Positions 31,781 to 42,283 of a stretch of DNA of 64,000 nucleotides are shown piece after piece. Position numbers and translations under genes: made by a program. Below the pieces are notes generated by a model that worked only from the letters and a program-made list of their open reading frames with translations, ran no database searches and had not been told where the DNA came from. Location of the stretch: NCBI GenBank assembly GCA_020744225.1, contig JAGMWG010000015.1, positions 1,178,001 to 1,242,000 on the forward strand. Reading direction: 5' to 3'. This DNA is from Paraphoma chrysanthemicola. Lineage: Eukaryota; Ascomycota; Dothideomycetes; Pleosporales; Phaeosphaeriaceae. The first letter of the stretch is position 1. Every line of letters begins with the position of its first letter.

Positions 31781-32018
31781 TTCTTGGGACGGAAGAATGA
31801 GTTTGGAGGGGAGTTTGTGGGTGGGGATGATGTGATGATGCATGCATGTTGTATGGTGTTTTTATTTCTGGGGTAATTTGCATTGCGTTATGATATTATT
31901 GCGTTGTTATTTCTACTACATAGCGTATCCTTAAGACCCCGCAATATACATATCCAACCCTCATCCAAGTCACACAAGCCCCATTCCCACGCCTTCTCAC
32001 ACCCACCATTCCACCCTC

Positions 32019-33519
32019 TCACACCTCCTTATCCCCTTCCTTCCCCGCCTGCCTCAACCCCATCTTCACCATCGGACTCTGCATCAACGTATCCCAATCA
32101 TGTATAAACATCGTCTGCTTCAAACTAATATCCATCTCCACCTTCCCTCTCTCCAACACCTCCTTATCATACCCATCAACCGCATCCTTCAACCCACTTC
32201 CCCCTTACCAACTCTCTCCACCGCCGCCACAAAATTCGCAGCATCCTGTAAAGCATTATTCAACCCCTGTCCCCGATGCGGCGTCATCGGATGCGCCGCA
32301 TCGCCAGCTAACGTCATGCGTCCCGCGCGATTATCCCACTCTGCGCAGTTTGCCCAATACGTGCTTTTGTCCAAGGGTAAGTGTGTATCTGCTGCGATGG
32401 CGCGGCCCGCGGAGCGCCATGGCTCGGCCCATTCTTCGGCGCGGTGTTTAAAGAAGGACATCCGGCCGGGAGGGGTGGTGAGGTCGAAGGACGCGGGGAC
32501 GGTGGAGTCGTGCCAGGATTGGAGGACTTGGAATGTCCATGTGGACGGATCGGAGGTGGGTACGTCTTGGACTACCAAAATGTACACCATCAGCACATTA
32601 AATCCAGAATGTCGGGATCAGGGAAGGTACGGTGGGATTGGGTTGTAATATGGAAGGCATAGGCGTAGGGTGAATGGGTTAAGACGTACTTGATAACCAA
32701 AACATCATCCCATGGTCCGGATGAATACTCGTTATAAACAATTCATTCATATCCCGGATCCTCTTTGCCAATCCCGCATCGAGTTTATACGGGAAGTTAA
32801 ACATGCTGATAGGAACTTCTGTCAATGCTGCTTGCGTAGGCCCACATATACTCGTTCGGATCCGCGATTTCGCGCCATCGCAGCCAACAAGTACATCTCC
32901 CGTCGCGCTCGTGCCGTCGCTGAACTCGACTTTGACGGAGCCGTTCATACCGACTTCTGCACTGCGGACTTCCTTCCCATATTGCACGTCTATTCCTTCG
33001 GCGAATAAGTTGCGCATTTTCTTTCGGCTTACGCGACATGGTTTCTCGGCGCCGATTTCCATGATGAGCTCGCCCGTCTTACCATTGTAGACCGGCAGAC
33101 CTGTGGTCGCGCCGGGGGATTGTGTCGGGTCGGCGTAGGCTTCGTGGAAGCGGCTGGCGAGGTGTGGGGGGAGGCAGGATTGGATGTGCGAAGAGCCCCA
33201 GTGGAGTGTCATGCCCCATTCGCGTGGGCGGGTGAGGTAGGTGCTTGGGGTCTCGGATTCGAAGAGGGTGAAGCGGATGGAGGACTGTGGTGGTGTTAGT
33301 CACAGGGTGAAATGCTATGGTCTGGAGGTTTTGAATGGGTGAACGGAGTGGGCTTGGTTGGGTTTGTGGTACCTTTTTGAGGCCTTGGGCTATGAGAAGA
33401 CCGGTCGTGCCTGGGGGTCTGTTAGTATGGGAAGCTCAATTGCCCTTCTACAAGACCCAATGGCACATACCAGCTCCCACTATCAACACATGGAGATCTT
33501 TGGGGTCCTTGTCCGTCAT
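32019..33519 (-). CDS. FAD-dependent monooxygenase, 3' end probably frameshifted
   Basis: Exons 33519-33471, 33410-33373, 33284-32690 and 32571-32189 (stop) give 354 aa; all three introns are canonical and in phase. Rebuilt across intron 1, the Rossmann motif is LIVGAGTTGLLIAQGLKK. VLVGCDGAKSRIR and LAGDAAHPMTPHRGQGLNNA are the other two FAD-binding signatures. The family hydroxylates aromatic or polyketide substrates with NAD(P)H. After ERVGKGEVG the frame hits TGA at 32189-32191, but the next frame, from about 32180 to a stop at 32019, stays open and reads like the missing C-terminal helix region (YDKEVLERGKVEMDIS, HDWDTLMQSPMVK). A one-base loss in the GGGGG run near 32196 would explain this. 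The gene is either recently damaged or there is an assembly error. Confidence 0.82.
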
Positions 33520-34452
33520 GGTGGAAGATGAGCAGCTATTGCGAATGCTTGAAAGCGTGGTAGGACGTCTCTCAACCTTGGTGGTTCTGCGAATGGACAC
33601 ATGATGCCGTCTTTTGCATATCTGGCCATGGATCGGCCAAGCTGGTTAGAGCTACATGGTGAGTAGTTAGTGTGCGTTGGTGGACGGCGCATGGAGACGT
33701 TTTGGTGGGGTTGTCCGTGCATGCATGGGTGTGGGGACAACCGTGACGGCTCGGCACTTCTTCGGAGGACTTGAACACCTAACCGATGTAGATGCTCACT
33801 GTTTCGTCGACGGGGCACGATTCTATGTCCTACTGCTATTGACACTGCTTGTTGGACACCCATAGTAATCTGAAGGACTTCGGACTAAAAGTACCGACCA
33901 TCTTTTGTGTGCAAGCTCGCGATGTTGAGACATGTCAACTTCGAGAGGAGAGGTCTTCCTATTCATGGCCAGCATCCCGCAGACATTGGCCAACGGCAAA
34001 GGAATTAGCTCATCGCCATCGAGGGATGAGCAACAGGCTATACTATGGTCAAGTATTCGAGGCAATGGAAAATGAGCTGTGGAGAAAGCCGTACTCCCTG
34101 TAGACCAGCGGCACGTGAATTCTTGGGAGAGCAAGCACATATTTGGCCAAGTTGGACTTTGTAGATGCAAAGCGATCTTCTGGAAAGATTCCAAATTGCG
34201 TACAGTATAGAACGGTCTATGTTCTTGTCAGTGTCCAAGGTTGAGTTTTGGTATAGTGACAAACAGGACCGCCATGCCGTACCAGCGCCGCAATTGCTTG
34301 CTCTCGCAAGCTGCTGACCTCCTCTTCGCAAATGATTCATCACGGGCTCAACGGTCACAATCAGCGTGATCAAACATTGCAGCAAACCCAAATGGAACAA
34401 AACAGCGCCCTTCGTCTCGCCACACTGATCTCCCATACCCATCTTTTCCGCA
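33520..34452. other. Intergenic, divergent
   Basis: Region between the minus-strand monooxygenase and the plus-strand lineage-specific gene. Open frames on both strands (for example 33823-34194 and 34038-34526) overlap each other and show no family signal. No repeats seen. Confidence 0.4.
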
Positions 34453-34992
34453 ATGTCCAACTCACCTTCTGATACATCCAAAACTCTATCTAAGAAAGCA
34501 CCCGACCCCGACAAGGCTGTACCCACTCAAAAATCGCCCGCCCAAAAAGCATTCACAGCCAGAGCCAAGCTGTCATCCGAAGCCAGTAAGCTCGCAGCCT
34601 TTCGCGCTGGCTTGAACGCAAAACGGAAGGAAGAAGGATGCACAGATCCCGACAGTCTCGCGTTCAAAGGTTCACTCAAGTATAGCTTCAACACGTACAG
34701 TACAAGCAGCAGCGCCCAGCCTGTCGATAAAGCAATTGATCCAACGAGCTCAGGCCCACATATTGGGTGGAATGCTTGGTCAATAGCTCCACACAAGGTC
34801 GCAGCATTCAGGGCGAGGTGTTATGGGGCTGATGCGGCAAAGAATTGGATCGAAGACACGACGAGATTGTTGCGGAATGGGCAGGAGGAGGGGGAAGATA
34901 TTGTGGTCTCGCAGGACGGATTCAGTGTGGAGGTCAGGAGTTTGAATGGAAGGCTGAAGTTCTGGGTGGAGGAGAAGATGCCATGGGAATGA
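34453..34992 (+). CDS. Hypothetical protein, member of a local two-copy family
   Basis: A single-exon frame of 179 aa. The N-terminal 60 residues are Ser/Lys/Ala-rich and basic. The remainder has a compact pattern: EGCTDPDSLAFKGSLKYSF, then GPHIGWNAWSIAPHK, then a Cys followed by AAKNWIEDT, and a C-terminal beta-rich part (VSQDGFSVEVRSLNGRLKFW). The same pattern (CTD..SL.F, GW..WS..P, C.....AK.(W/Y).E) occurs in the broken copy at 37444-37793, so it is a genuine protein family. No known domain recognised. Not placed in a pathway. Confidence 0.62.
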   Translation: MSNSPSDTSKTLSKKAPDPDKAVPTQKSPAQKAFTARAKLSSEASKLAAFRAGLNAKRKEEGCTDPDSLAFKGSLKYSFNTYSTSSSAQPVDKAIDPTSSGPHIGWNAWSIAPHKVAAFRARCYGADAAKNWIEDTTRLLRNGQEEGEDIVVSQDGFSVEVRSLNGRLKFWVEEKMPWE

Positions 34993-35307
34993 CAGTGAGG
35001 GGCATAGCCAATGTGGTTGAGTCTTGGGAGTCATACTTCAAGGATTGCCTTGACGACCATGGGTCTCAGCAGTTGCCTACCGCCATGTACCTTCCATCAA
35101 TCCATGTAATTGATTGCTTGGTCAATATCAATAAGAAATACATATATATACCATACAACGCACGAAGAAATAGAAGAAGAGGTCCTTGGACTGACATTGC
35201 TTTAGAAACAAATTTTCTCATCAGATTTTGCATAGTTGTCAAGTATGCTCACCCCTACGAAAAGATATTCGAGTACAGAAAGAAATCTCAACACATAGAG
35301 CCGTAAT
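34993..35307. other. Short intergenic gap
   Basis: Convergent 3' region between the hypothetical gene and the HET gene. AT-rich, with TATATATA near 35145. No gene. Confidence 0.5.
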
Positions 35308-36822
35308 TTACTCGTCCGGAGCTACATCATCTCTCTCTTCTACCGCCGGTAATCGTCGCCATCTCGCTATTTTGTCCTTGGGCCAACTCCAAAATGACAC
35401 CGGAGTATCGACTTGCAAATGCTGCTGCTGCGGCGGCGGAGGATCTACATCTCTCACATAAGTTAGTTCCCACACCTCGTCTGAAGGACTCAACCGAGTT
35501 TCTTTGAAATATGAGCCTTCCTTTTTAATCTCGTGCCAACCTGCAATGAACCGCTCTCTTGCTTCTGCGACAATTTTGTGATTTTCATTCACACCCAGTA
35601 TGGATGAGAGTTGGTATGCTAGATCGATCCGCTCGTCTACCGAGAGGAAGTTTCCGTAGCCTAGCTTGACGTAGATCTTTTCGGAGCAGAGAGTGCCTAT
35701 TAAAACCTCCTTGTACACTAGCTCGACAGGCTTGGCGTAATCGGCCTCCATGTCCTCATAGTATGGATCCATGGTTATGCCTGTGATGCCCAGGACAGCA
35801 AAGACTTTGTCTCGAGGATCTTTGCATTCGCGTTGCGACCAGCGGATTATGGTTTTATCAAGCCGTGAATACTGCTTAGACCAGAGTGACCTGGCTCGGA
35901 TGGTGTCGTAACCCGGAGTTTGTCTAAGTTTGTCTTTGAGAGGTGCATCGACCTCTACACTCGCTTCTTTGCTCCTAGAAAGAGACCAGTGTTCTGTCAC
36001 GGGCCAATCAGTTGATCCCATACGTGAAAGATAGTCACGGCCTCCCTTCACTTGGTCCTCCAGGATATATTCAGAAAATTCTGCATGCGTATGCGTGCCC
36101 GTGATTTCTTCTTGCTCTCCAAGACACATTCTCGCGTAGCCTCGCAACGAATCCCAGGAGATAAGATCTTCACCACAAAGCAAGCAAATTTCGTGTGCAA
36201 GAATAACCTCCTGCACGATCCACATACGTGTCCAATACGGTCTTGATAGTAGGGAGATCAGCGCCTTGACACCTTCCTTTGTAATAATGCCATCCGCAGC
36301 TGCAATGTTATTTGCCGCTAGTTCGCTGTGGTCGGCCCTTCGTCCGAGCCAGACCAACACCAAATCAGACATTGAGTATATCTTACTCATGAGATGGACC
36401 TGGTGATTGCGTTCGAGAACGTTCTTTTGGTTTATACACAAGGCATCTATCCAGAACAACAGCTTCGGTCGCCCCTGTAGCCATGTTAGACAGCGTGGGG
36501 AGCTAGACCAGGGGATGAAGTTTTATAGCATTACCACAAGGCTTTGGAGCTGTGACGTTTTGTCCGCGATGCTTCTCAAGGCGTCATACAAATTTTGACC
36601 AATTCGAAACTCACAGCCACCAAGATTGATCTTGCGCAATGCCGCAGAAGATCCCCAAGCATAGGAAAGCGCAATGAAAGGCTGTTTGTCTTCGAGTCTG
36701 ACTGTGTGGAACTTGTATTTGCACGATCCGTTAGATTGCTGAATCACCTCAATCAGTCGGATCGAATTGCTAGTGTGTTGAATTGGTGCGGAGTCGTATG
36801 GTGAAGGTTTACGCGCAGCCAT
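35308..36822 (-). CDS. HET (heterokaryon incompatibility) domain protein
   Basis: Exons 36822-36535 and 36474-35308 give 484 aa (an in-frame ATG at 36855 would add 11). The intron (GTAATG..GGCTACAG) is in phase 0. Splicing joins the three HET blocks: FIALSYAWGS (block 1), then GRPKLLFWIDALCINQKN (block 2), then SKIYSMSDLVLVWLG and SRPYWTRMWIVQEVILAHEI (block 3). HET domains mediate cell death after fusion of genetically different hyphae and occur in many NLR-like regulators; this one has no extra recognised domain. The C-terminal 200 residues are a family-typical region (KDPRDKVFAVLGI) with a short proline run. Its position 5 kb from an NLR pair makes a self/non-self recognition neighbourhood plausible. 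Confidence 0.93.
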
Positions 36823-37443
36823 TGTCAAAGTAGATATACCGGGGCGTTTATTCAAGTGGATTTATTTGCAAACGAACGAAGAACGCAGAGGCTCTCATAA
36901 TTGCTTAATGAGAATCTCAAAGTTAAGTTTAGTAGTTTACAGACAAAGGCTGGCATTATCTGGTGTATAAGCCGACTAGATTACACCGTCCAGGCAGCAG
37001 CGTGGCTGAGTTCCCCATTCGCGGGCGGTGCGTACCACGCGCCGACAAGAACCACTAAGCGCACTCCACGTCAACATAACGCCGAACTCTGTGTAGCAAG
37101 ACGCCCTCGGCAAACTGCAATGCCCTATCCTGAATTTTAAAATTTGTATTAAAAGAGTGTAAATGTGCCGGATACAAATGAATCGTTTAGAAATGATCGA
37201 AGCCCCAAACTGTGGTTCTTTCTACTTAGCCCCTGCAACTCTTGGCATTCCCTTCGGCATTGCCATCACGATAGCCGCGATTATGGGGCTAAATTCTTCT
37301 ATGGAGCCATGTGGTATATTGCTGCAAAAGGAGACGCGCTAGTAGGGAAGACGGCCGGTCCGCTTTTATTTCCTCCATTTTTTTTACTAAACTAATCTCT
37401 CAGCTACTCTCTAACTCCTACCTTCTACCAAATAAATTTCCAG
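36823..37443. other. Intergenic, upstream of HET gene and broken paralogue
   Basis: Promoter side of the HET gene and upstream part of the decayed paralogue. A CTCTAACTCC..AATTTCCAG string (37411-37443) looks like the end of an intron before the conserved part of that copy. No other gene seen. Confidence 0.4.
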
Positions 37444-37793
37444 CTAACAAGTCTCGTATCAACGAAGCTAAACTCGCCGGCAAAATTCGCAAGCGCAAAC
37501 TCTACCGCCTTCGCATGGGCGTCCAACGCCTCCAAGAAGACTGTACGGATCTATACAGTCTCAACTTTGAACAATCCATGAGGAGCGTTTTTGAGATAGA
37601 CGCCACCTTCAGTGAAGCCCAAGCCACTAAGGAAGCAAGGAGGGCCGAGACCTAGGGTTCACAACCTGGTTGGGTCTTGTGGTCTCAGCTCCCACTGCAT
37701 AATCCGAAAGTTAAGAAGAAGTGTGCTAATTTGGAGGAGGCGAAGAGGTATCTCGAGGGCTCGGTCATGGTACCTCGATTTTCCTGCTTGTAG
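37444..37793 (+). pseudogene. Broken paralogue of the 34453 gene
   Basis: One frame reads KSRINEAKLAGKIRK, then a segment with EDCTDLYSLNFEQSMRSVF. An in-frame TAG at 37653-37655 follows, and the same frame then reads GSQPGWVLWSQLPLH and CANLEEAKRYLEGS to a stop at 37791-37793. This matches the 34453 protein in order and spacing (CTDPDSLAF, GWNAWSIAP, C...AAKNWIE). The first exon is not identifiable. A single nonsense codon with no frameshift suggests recent loss, or rarely readthrough. The copies flank the HET gene, one on each side. Confidence 0.6.
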
Positions 37794-38344
37794 CTCTTCC
37801 CTGACTGCTCTACAACCTGTATAGAATCCTCGATAGTGCTCGCAGACTTCGCTTGGTCGACTGGACTTGAAAAGAATCGACCATGACGTTTTATAAGACT
37901 CTGTGCAATTCATGCCCGCAAGAGTTCCTTATCATTTGTATTGTTGTACGCTTCTGCGCTCCGACAAACGCACACACACACACCTCTAGTCTGAGCGCGC
38001 CCTCGGGTCTCACTTGTACTTGCCTCCGCGCGTTTGCCTCTAAAGGCCGTGCCGCGGTCACCTGCTTGGTCACCTCTGTTTGCTCTGGAGATTCTTTCAC
38101 CATGCATTGGTAGCGTTACGCAGTATATATCGCACACTGCCCGCGCGCAGAGTCTTCTTTCTTAGTATACCACCCTCAACTCGCAACTATTCTTGGAGAA
38201 AGTACAGCCTTATCCCACGGTACGAATTTTCCGGCACCTAGAAGTCATAATCATTTGATCATCTCCTACACAAGGTATGTTCTTGGAGTCACTTTACCTT
38301 CATTCTCTGCAAAACACTCAAAGTTTCAGTTTCCCTCAAATACC
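37794..38344. other. Intergenic, promoter of the nuclease-like gene
   Basis: Contains a short CACACACACA microsatellite near 37971-37982, a TATATAT box near 38123-38129 and C/T-rich leader sequence. No gene. Confidence 0.45.
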
Positions 38345-40132
38345 ATGGCCGCTAGAAACTCAGCTATGCAGCCATCGTCCCCATTTGGAGAGCTCAAGGG
38401 GCGCTTCCGCCGCGCTAGTGATCTCGAAGTTCTCAAGCATTGCATGGGAATCGAACGCATCCAATTCGACCTTGACCCGAATCCCGCCGTGGATGCTGCT
38501 CGTAATGTTGCAAATCAGCTCGCCGCGCACACGATTCTGATCTGCATCGACACGGAACACTGGACACTAAACAGTGACGAGATGACCGAACTTGGCATCG
38601 CAGTGGTCAAGACCGACGATGTTAGTCCCATCTCCCAAGCAAGGGAATTCGGTGATCACGGCGAGAACTTGATGAAACAATCAAAGTTCTACTTCTATCG
38701 CTTTCGCGAGAAGGCACACCTGCCGACCACCAATGCAGCATCAAGGGGTCCAGAAGGGAATCGCTTCGGTGAGGCTCGATTCGTTACCTTTGCACAAGGT
38801 CGAGCCTGCTTGAACCGCCTCTTCATGCAGCGCATCACCAAAGTCCCCGCTTTGAGAAATTTTAACCATCCCATCGTCGTCATGGGTCACGCTATTGGAC
38901 ATGACAAGGACCATCTCAACGGCAAGGACTTAGGCTTCAATATCGATGCCACTGGAACCGTCATTCGCTACATCGACACGCAGCTAGTGACGCAGGAGAA
39001 GGGATATTGGCTTGATCAACAGAACAATATTGGTCTGGATAAACTTGTTGCAGCGTTGGGATTTGAGCACACTGACGCCCACACGGCCGCCAACGATATC
39101 GGTCGAACTCTCATCTGCGGAGTTCTTCTCGCGATCCCTCCACAAGCCCGGAAAGGATGCAGCCGCACGTTGGAGCAAGTCACAAGAGACTTCGAACACT
39201 GGAGCCGAAACACTTTCGTCGGGCAAGATGGCACTACAAAATACTGCTCAAAGTGTGGTAATGATCAGCACAACAGCGGTGAATGCACCACAACTGGCAT
39301 GAGTTGCAACCACTGCATCATTCGCGGTCTATATTACGATGCAGCAACACATATCAGCATGCATTGTCCATGGGTACGCGACGAGGTCTCCGCTGAGCGA
39401 GGTGCATGGTTCGACGGCCAGCCACCGCGCAGCGCGACTTTTGCGCCAGGCCCGAAGGTGCGTTTCCACAGCCGTCTTCAGCCTTTGTCCGGAGGCGCGG
39501 CTCCCATCCCACTTGAGACGCAGGAAGAAATTACCGAGCGGAAGGCTTGGTATGACAACCAGAAGGCATCTGAAGTCGAGATTAAGCCGTTCATATTCTG
39601 GCGGCGCTCTTTTAGGCAGTGGCTTGGCAAGCCGGATGGCCAACAATGGGCGATGAGTCGCATCAACGGCGGGCTCCCCCTTGAGGCCTCAAAGCCTCCT
39701 GAAACCTCCGGACCTCCAATACCTCTTCCTCGCCTGGTAGTCAGGCCCCCAACACTTCCTTCTGTTCCAGCCGCTGGGCCCCTAACCAATGTCTTCATGC
39801 CCTTCGCAGGTTCATTGCCCAACGCTTCGACAGGACCGCAACACCCACTTCCTCCTCGTCCCCCGATTGGACTCCATCCTTATGGACCTGTTGGATTTGC
39901 ACCTCCACATGGTGGTGACTACGGACATCCACCACCGGGTGCCAACTGGGGTGCCTTTGGTCCCGGCGTTCCTCAACAACCTGCTGCTAGACGAGGTGCC
40001 TTTGGCACTTCAGCACGCGGCGGTGGCCAACTACCTCCGACTGCTTCAAATGGTAGAGGTGGTTACAACGGTATGCCTTTCGATGGTGGACGGGCTGGTC
40101 GTGGTGGTCGTGGTAGTAGCAGAGGACAATGA
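38345..40132 (+). CDS. Gfd2/YDR514C-like DEDDh nuclease-fold protein with zinc knuckle
   Basis: A single exon gives 595 aa. The ATG at 38345 lies in a good context (TACCATGGCC); an in-frame ATG at 38255 is less likely. Residues about 60-260 have a ribonuclease-H-like 3'-5' exonuclease pattern: DxE in ILICIDTEHW, ELGIAVV on the next strand, an Asp in GHAIGHDKDHL, and HTAAND at the end (DEDDh order). Next is a CCHC-like zinc knuckle (CSKCGNDQHNSGEC) and a second Cys/His cluster. The C-terminal 120 residues are Pro-rich, then Gly/Arg-rich (GGRAGRGGRGSSRGQ), typical of RNA binding. The family is named after yeast Gfd2/YDR514C. A role in RNA processing or quelling-type silencing is possible but inferred. 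Confidence 0.8.
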   Translation: MAARNSAMQPSSPFGELKGRFRRASDLEVLKHCMGIERIQFDLDPNPAVDAARNVANQLAAHTILICIDTEHWTLNSDEMTELGIAVVKTDDVSPISQAREFGDHGENLMKQSKFYFYRFREKAHLPTTNAASRGPEGNRFGEARFVTFAQGRACLNRLFMQRITKVPALRNFNHPIVVMGHAIGHDKDHLNGKDLGFNIDATGTVIRYIDTQLVTQEKGYWLDQQNNIGLDKLVAALGFEHTDAHTAANDIGRTLICGVLLAIPPQARKGCSRTLEQVTRDFEHWSRNTFVGQDGTTKYCSKCGNDQHNSGECTTTGMSCNHCIIRGLYYDAATHISMHCPWVRDEVSAERGAWFDGQPPRSATFAPGPKVRFHSRLQPLSGGAAPIPLETQEEITERKAWYDNQKASEVEIKPFIFWRRSFRQWLGKPDGQQWAMSRINGGLPLEASKPPETSGPPIPLPRLVVRPPTLPSVPAAGPLTNVFMPFAGSLPNASTGPQHPLPPRPPIGLHPYGPVGFAPPHGGDYGHPPPGANWGAFGPGVPQQPAARRGAFGTSARGGGQLPPTASNGRGGYNGMPFDGGRAGRGGRGSSRGQ

Positions 40133-40843
40133 GATGATATGGTATTGTAGCTTGTTAACCCACTTTTGTCTAATCTCTTCGACGACAGACTATAAGGCGT
40201 TAGGACTATAAGGCGTTAGGATATTGGGTAGGTAGTTCTGATGAGTCATTGAGTCCTCGAGGAGGGTTTCGATTGCCTTTCCTGGCTCACTCCATTGGGG
40301 ATGGACACTCGAGCACGATCAGGGTACTACGAAAGGTCGTGCGGAGACTCTATCTCATCTATGTAGTCAACATAGGTCATACACATCTGCTATGGTCCAA
40401 TCAATATCATGCAGAACTATCATGGCGTTCGGGCAATTCTGTTGTGAATGCATGAACTCCAGATGCCATTTACCATAGATATGCGCATCAATGCAAATAT
40501 CTACAACTCAGTCAAGCCACTCGTGCAGCACAAACTCGACCAAAACACTGTCCAACCCCATTACAACTGCAGGATACCTTTTGCAGTTATTATTTGATCA
40601 GGTCGCAACAGCACGATGGTAGATGGGTAATTTAGTAGCGCGATCCGCAAGAGACGGGTAGGTGCGTAACGTCAATTGAAGCGGAGCTAGCCTAGTGTCG
40701 GACATTTCGCCGCAGGAAACGGCTGTCGGACACCTCATTCCTACTTCAACCACACCACCCACCTCAGCAAGTCGACATCTTGTGCAGCATTTCAAATATC
40801 AAGAGACAGAGATCAGTGCGGTTGAAGATAAGGTAAGCTTCGT
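40133..40843. other. Intergenic between convergent genes
   Basis: A 14-base direct repeat ACTATAAGGCGTTA occurs twice in tandem at about 40190-40217. Otherwise short frames only. Confidence 0.45.
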
Positions 40844-41783
40844 TTAGATTGAAACATTCTCCGCGAAGACACCAACGTAAGAAGTCGACCCGCCTTGCGT
40901 GGTTACCTCGCCCACGCGGAGGTTGACTTTTCCGACAACACTTATTGGCAAACCCACAAACGCCGTGGAATCATCCGTTGTCAGCACTTTCCCAATATCG
41001 ATCCCACTTCTACTCGAGTTCGCTTGCGCAAACACGACACCACAATTGACCTTTTCCATCTCGAGCAGATCGATCCGTTTCTCCACCTCTGCAATGGCCT
41101 CATCAACGTTCGCGGCGCTGTCATAGCCCTCCTCAAGTTCCTCAAGGTGCCTTTTCGCTTCGATTTGCTGCTCTTGTGTGTTGCGCATATGCCTGTGGAT
41201 GGCAGCTTCGATGGCCTGCAGGTCTTTCCTAACGCTCTCTTGGCTCGTCTCAGACTGCCGTTCGGACCGAAGTTGTACAACACTGTTGCACGAATTCAGC
41301 TTGAGAATTTTCTGCTTGGCTACTCCTGCAGTGAGCAACTCACAGCTGGGTGGCGCTAACGGCAAGGTGTAAAGTCTGAGCACACGACTGCAACTGCGTC
41401 TTCAGAGTGCTAATCTTCTCCTTGTTCCACAAGCCGACCAAGAATTTATCCCGAAAGGACAGCTCATCCGGCTTCGAATGCCTAGTCCATCTTTTCAGGT
41501 CTTTCGTGAGCTTGGAACAGGCCTCGCCACTTGCATTTACAGAATTTGCTACACCAGTACTTCTCAAATCTTCTAGCGCTCGCGCCGTGGCAGCTGCATC
41601 TGGAAAGGTAAGCCGTTCTAGAGCAGCAAGTGGAGCTTGGATCTGTTCAAGACTTAAGAGGATGTTCTGAACGTCTTGATGGGCGCCTGAATATCCGCCA
41701 ATAGCGGTGTGAAGCTGAGCTATGGCAGTGGTCGCCACGCCCCCAATTCCGATAGCGCCCGCGGTTATGCTGAATGGATCCAT
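40844..41783 (-). CDS. NLR-partner-like protein, HeLo-like/azaphilone-L N-terminal family
   Basis: Exons 41783-41344 and 41282-40844 give 292 aa. The intron (GTGAGT..GTGCAACAG, 61 nt) is in phase and restores a continuous family sequence across ATQL/VVQLRSERQSETSQE. The N-terminus MDPFSITAGAIGIGGVATTA is a hydrophobic helix typical of fungal HeLo-like and 'azaphilone cluster protein L N-terminal' domains. A helical bundle and a coiled coil (about 150-215) follow. The last 45 residues hold two related segments, STAFVGLPISVVGKVN and STSYVGVFAENVSI. The second resembles the N-terminal motif of the divergently transcribed NLR at 42284. In known fungal pairs such a protein is a membrane-targeting cell-death effector triggered by amyloid templating; that role here is inferred. 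Confidence 0.72.
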
Positions 41784-42283
41784 CTTCAATCGCTGTAGGC
41801 TCCAATTGACACGATGGTAAGGTGGGAGCGAAACGAATTGGTGTAATCAAAGCGCAGGCCAGAATGCTGCCACATGTGTGCGTGTGCTCTAGCAATGTGG
41901 CTGCCTGCCTCAGAGCTCTCGTTCCTCCTCGGATGCCCTATTGCAGTCGCACCAGTCTAACGATCGTTGACAGTTCTTCTGTGGAGCTTAAAGTAAAGAA
42001 TATAAACCAAATGCGCTTCAATCTGAGTATGTTTTGATCAAGTGGAGGCTGCACGATCTGTTTCGTAATTGGTTGGCCAATGGGCATGAGGCCACGAGCT
42101 GTGGACCCCGCAATCGCCCAGTTCAGCCACGACCAGTCGCAGCCTTCAGCCTGCTCATTGCAATACATATAACAATTTCAACGCTTCATTCATGCCTGGA
42201 TGCCGACCTACTGCCCTAAGATACACCAAAGCCGGGGCTAGGAAATCACACGATCAAACCAACACCTTCCATATCGTTTCAGC
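41784..42283. promoter_or_regulatory. Shared divergent promoter of effector and NLR genes
   Basis: A 500-bp head-to-head intergenic region separates the two genes, so they probably share control elements. It contains GATTGGTTGGCCAATGG-like CCAAT boxes (ATTGG at about 42068-42072 and CCAAT at about 42076-42080). No gene inside. Confidence 0.5.

Noticed and set aside
41338..41361. Frameshift between the two open frames of the HeLo-like partner gene
   Set aside because: A canonical in-phase 61-nt intron (GTGAGT..CAACAG) joins them and restores a smooth family sequence, so no frameshift is needed.
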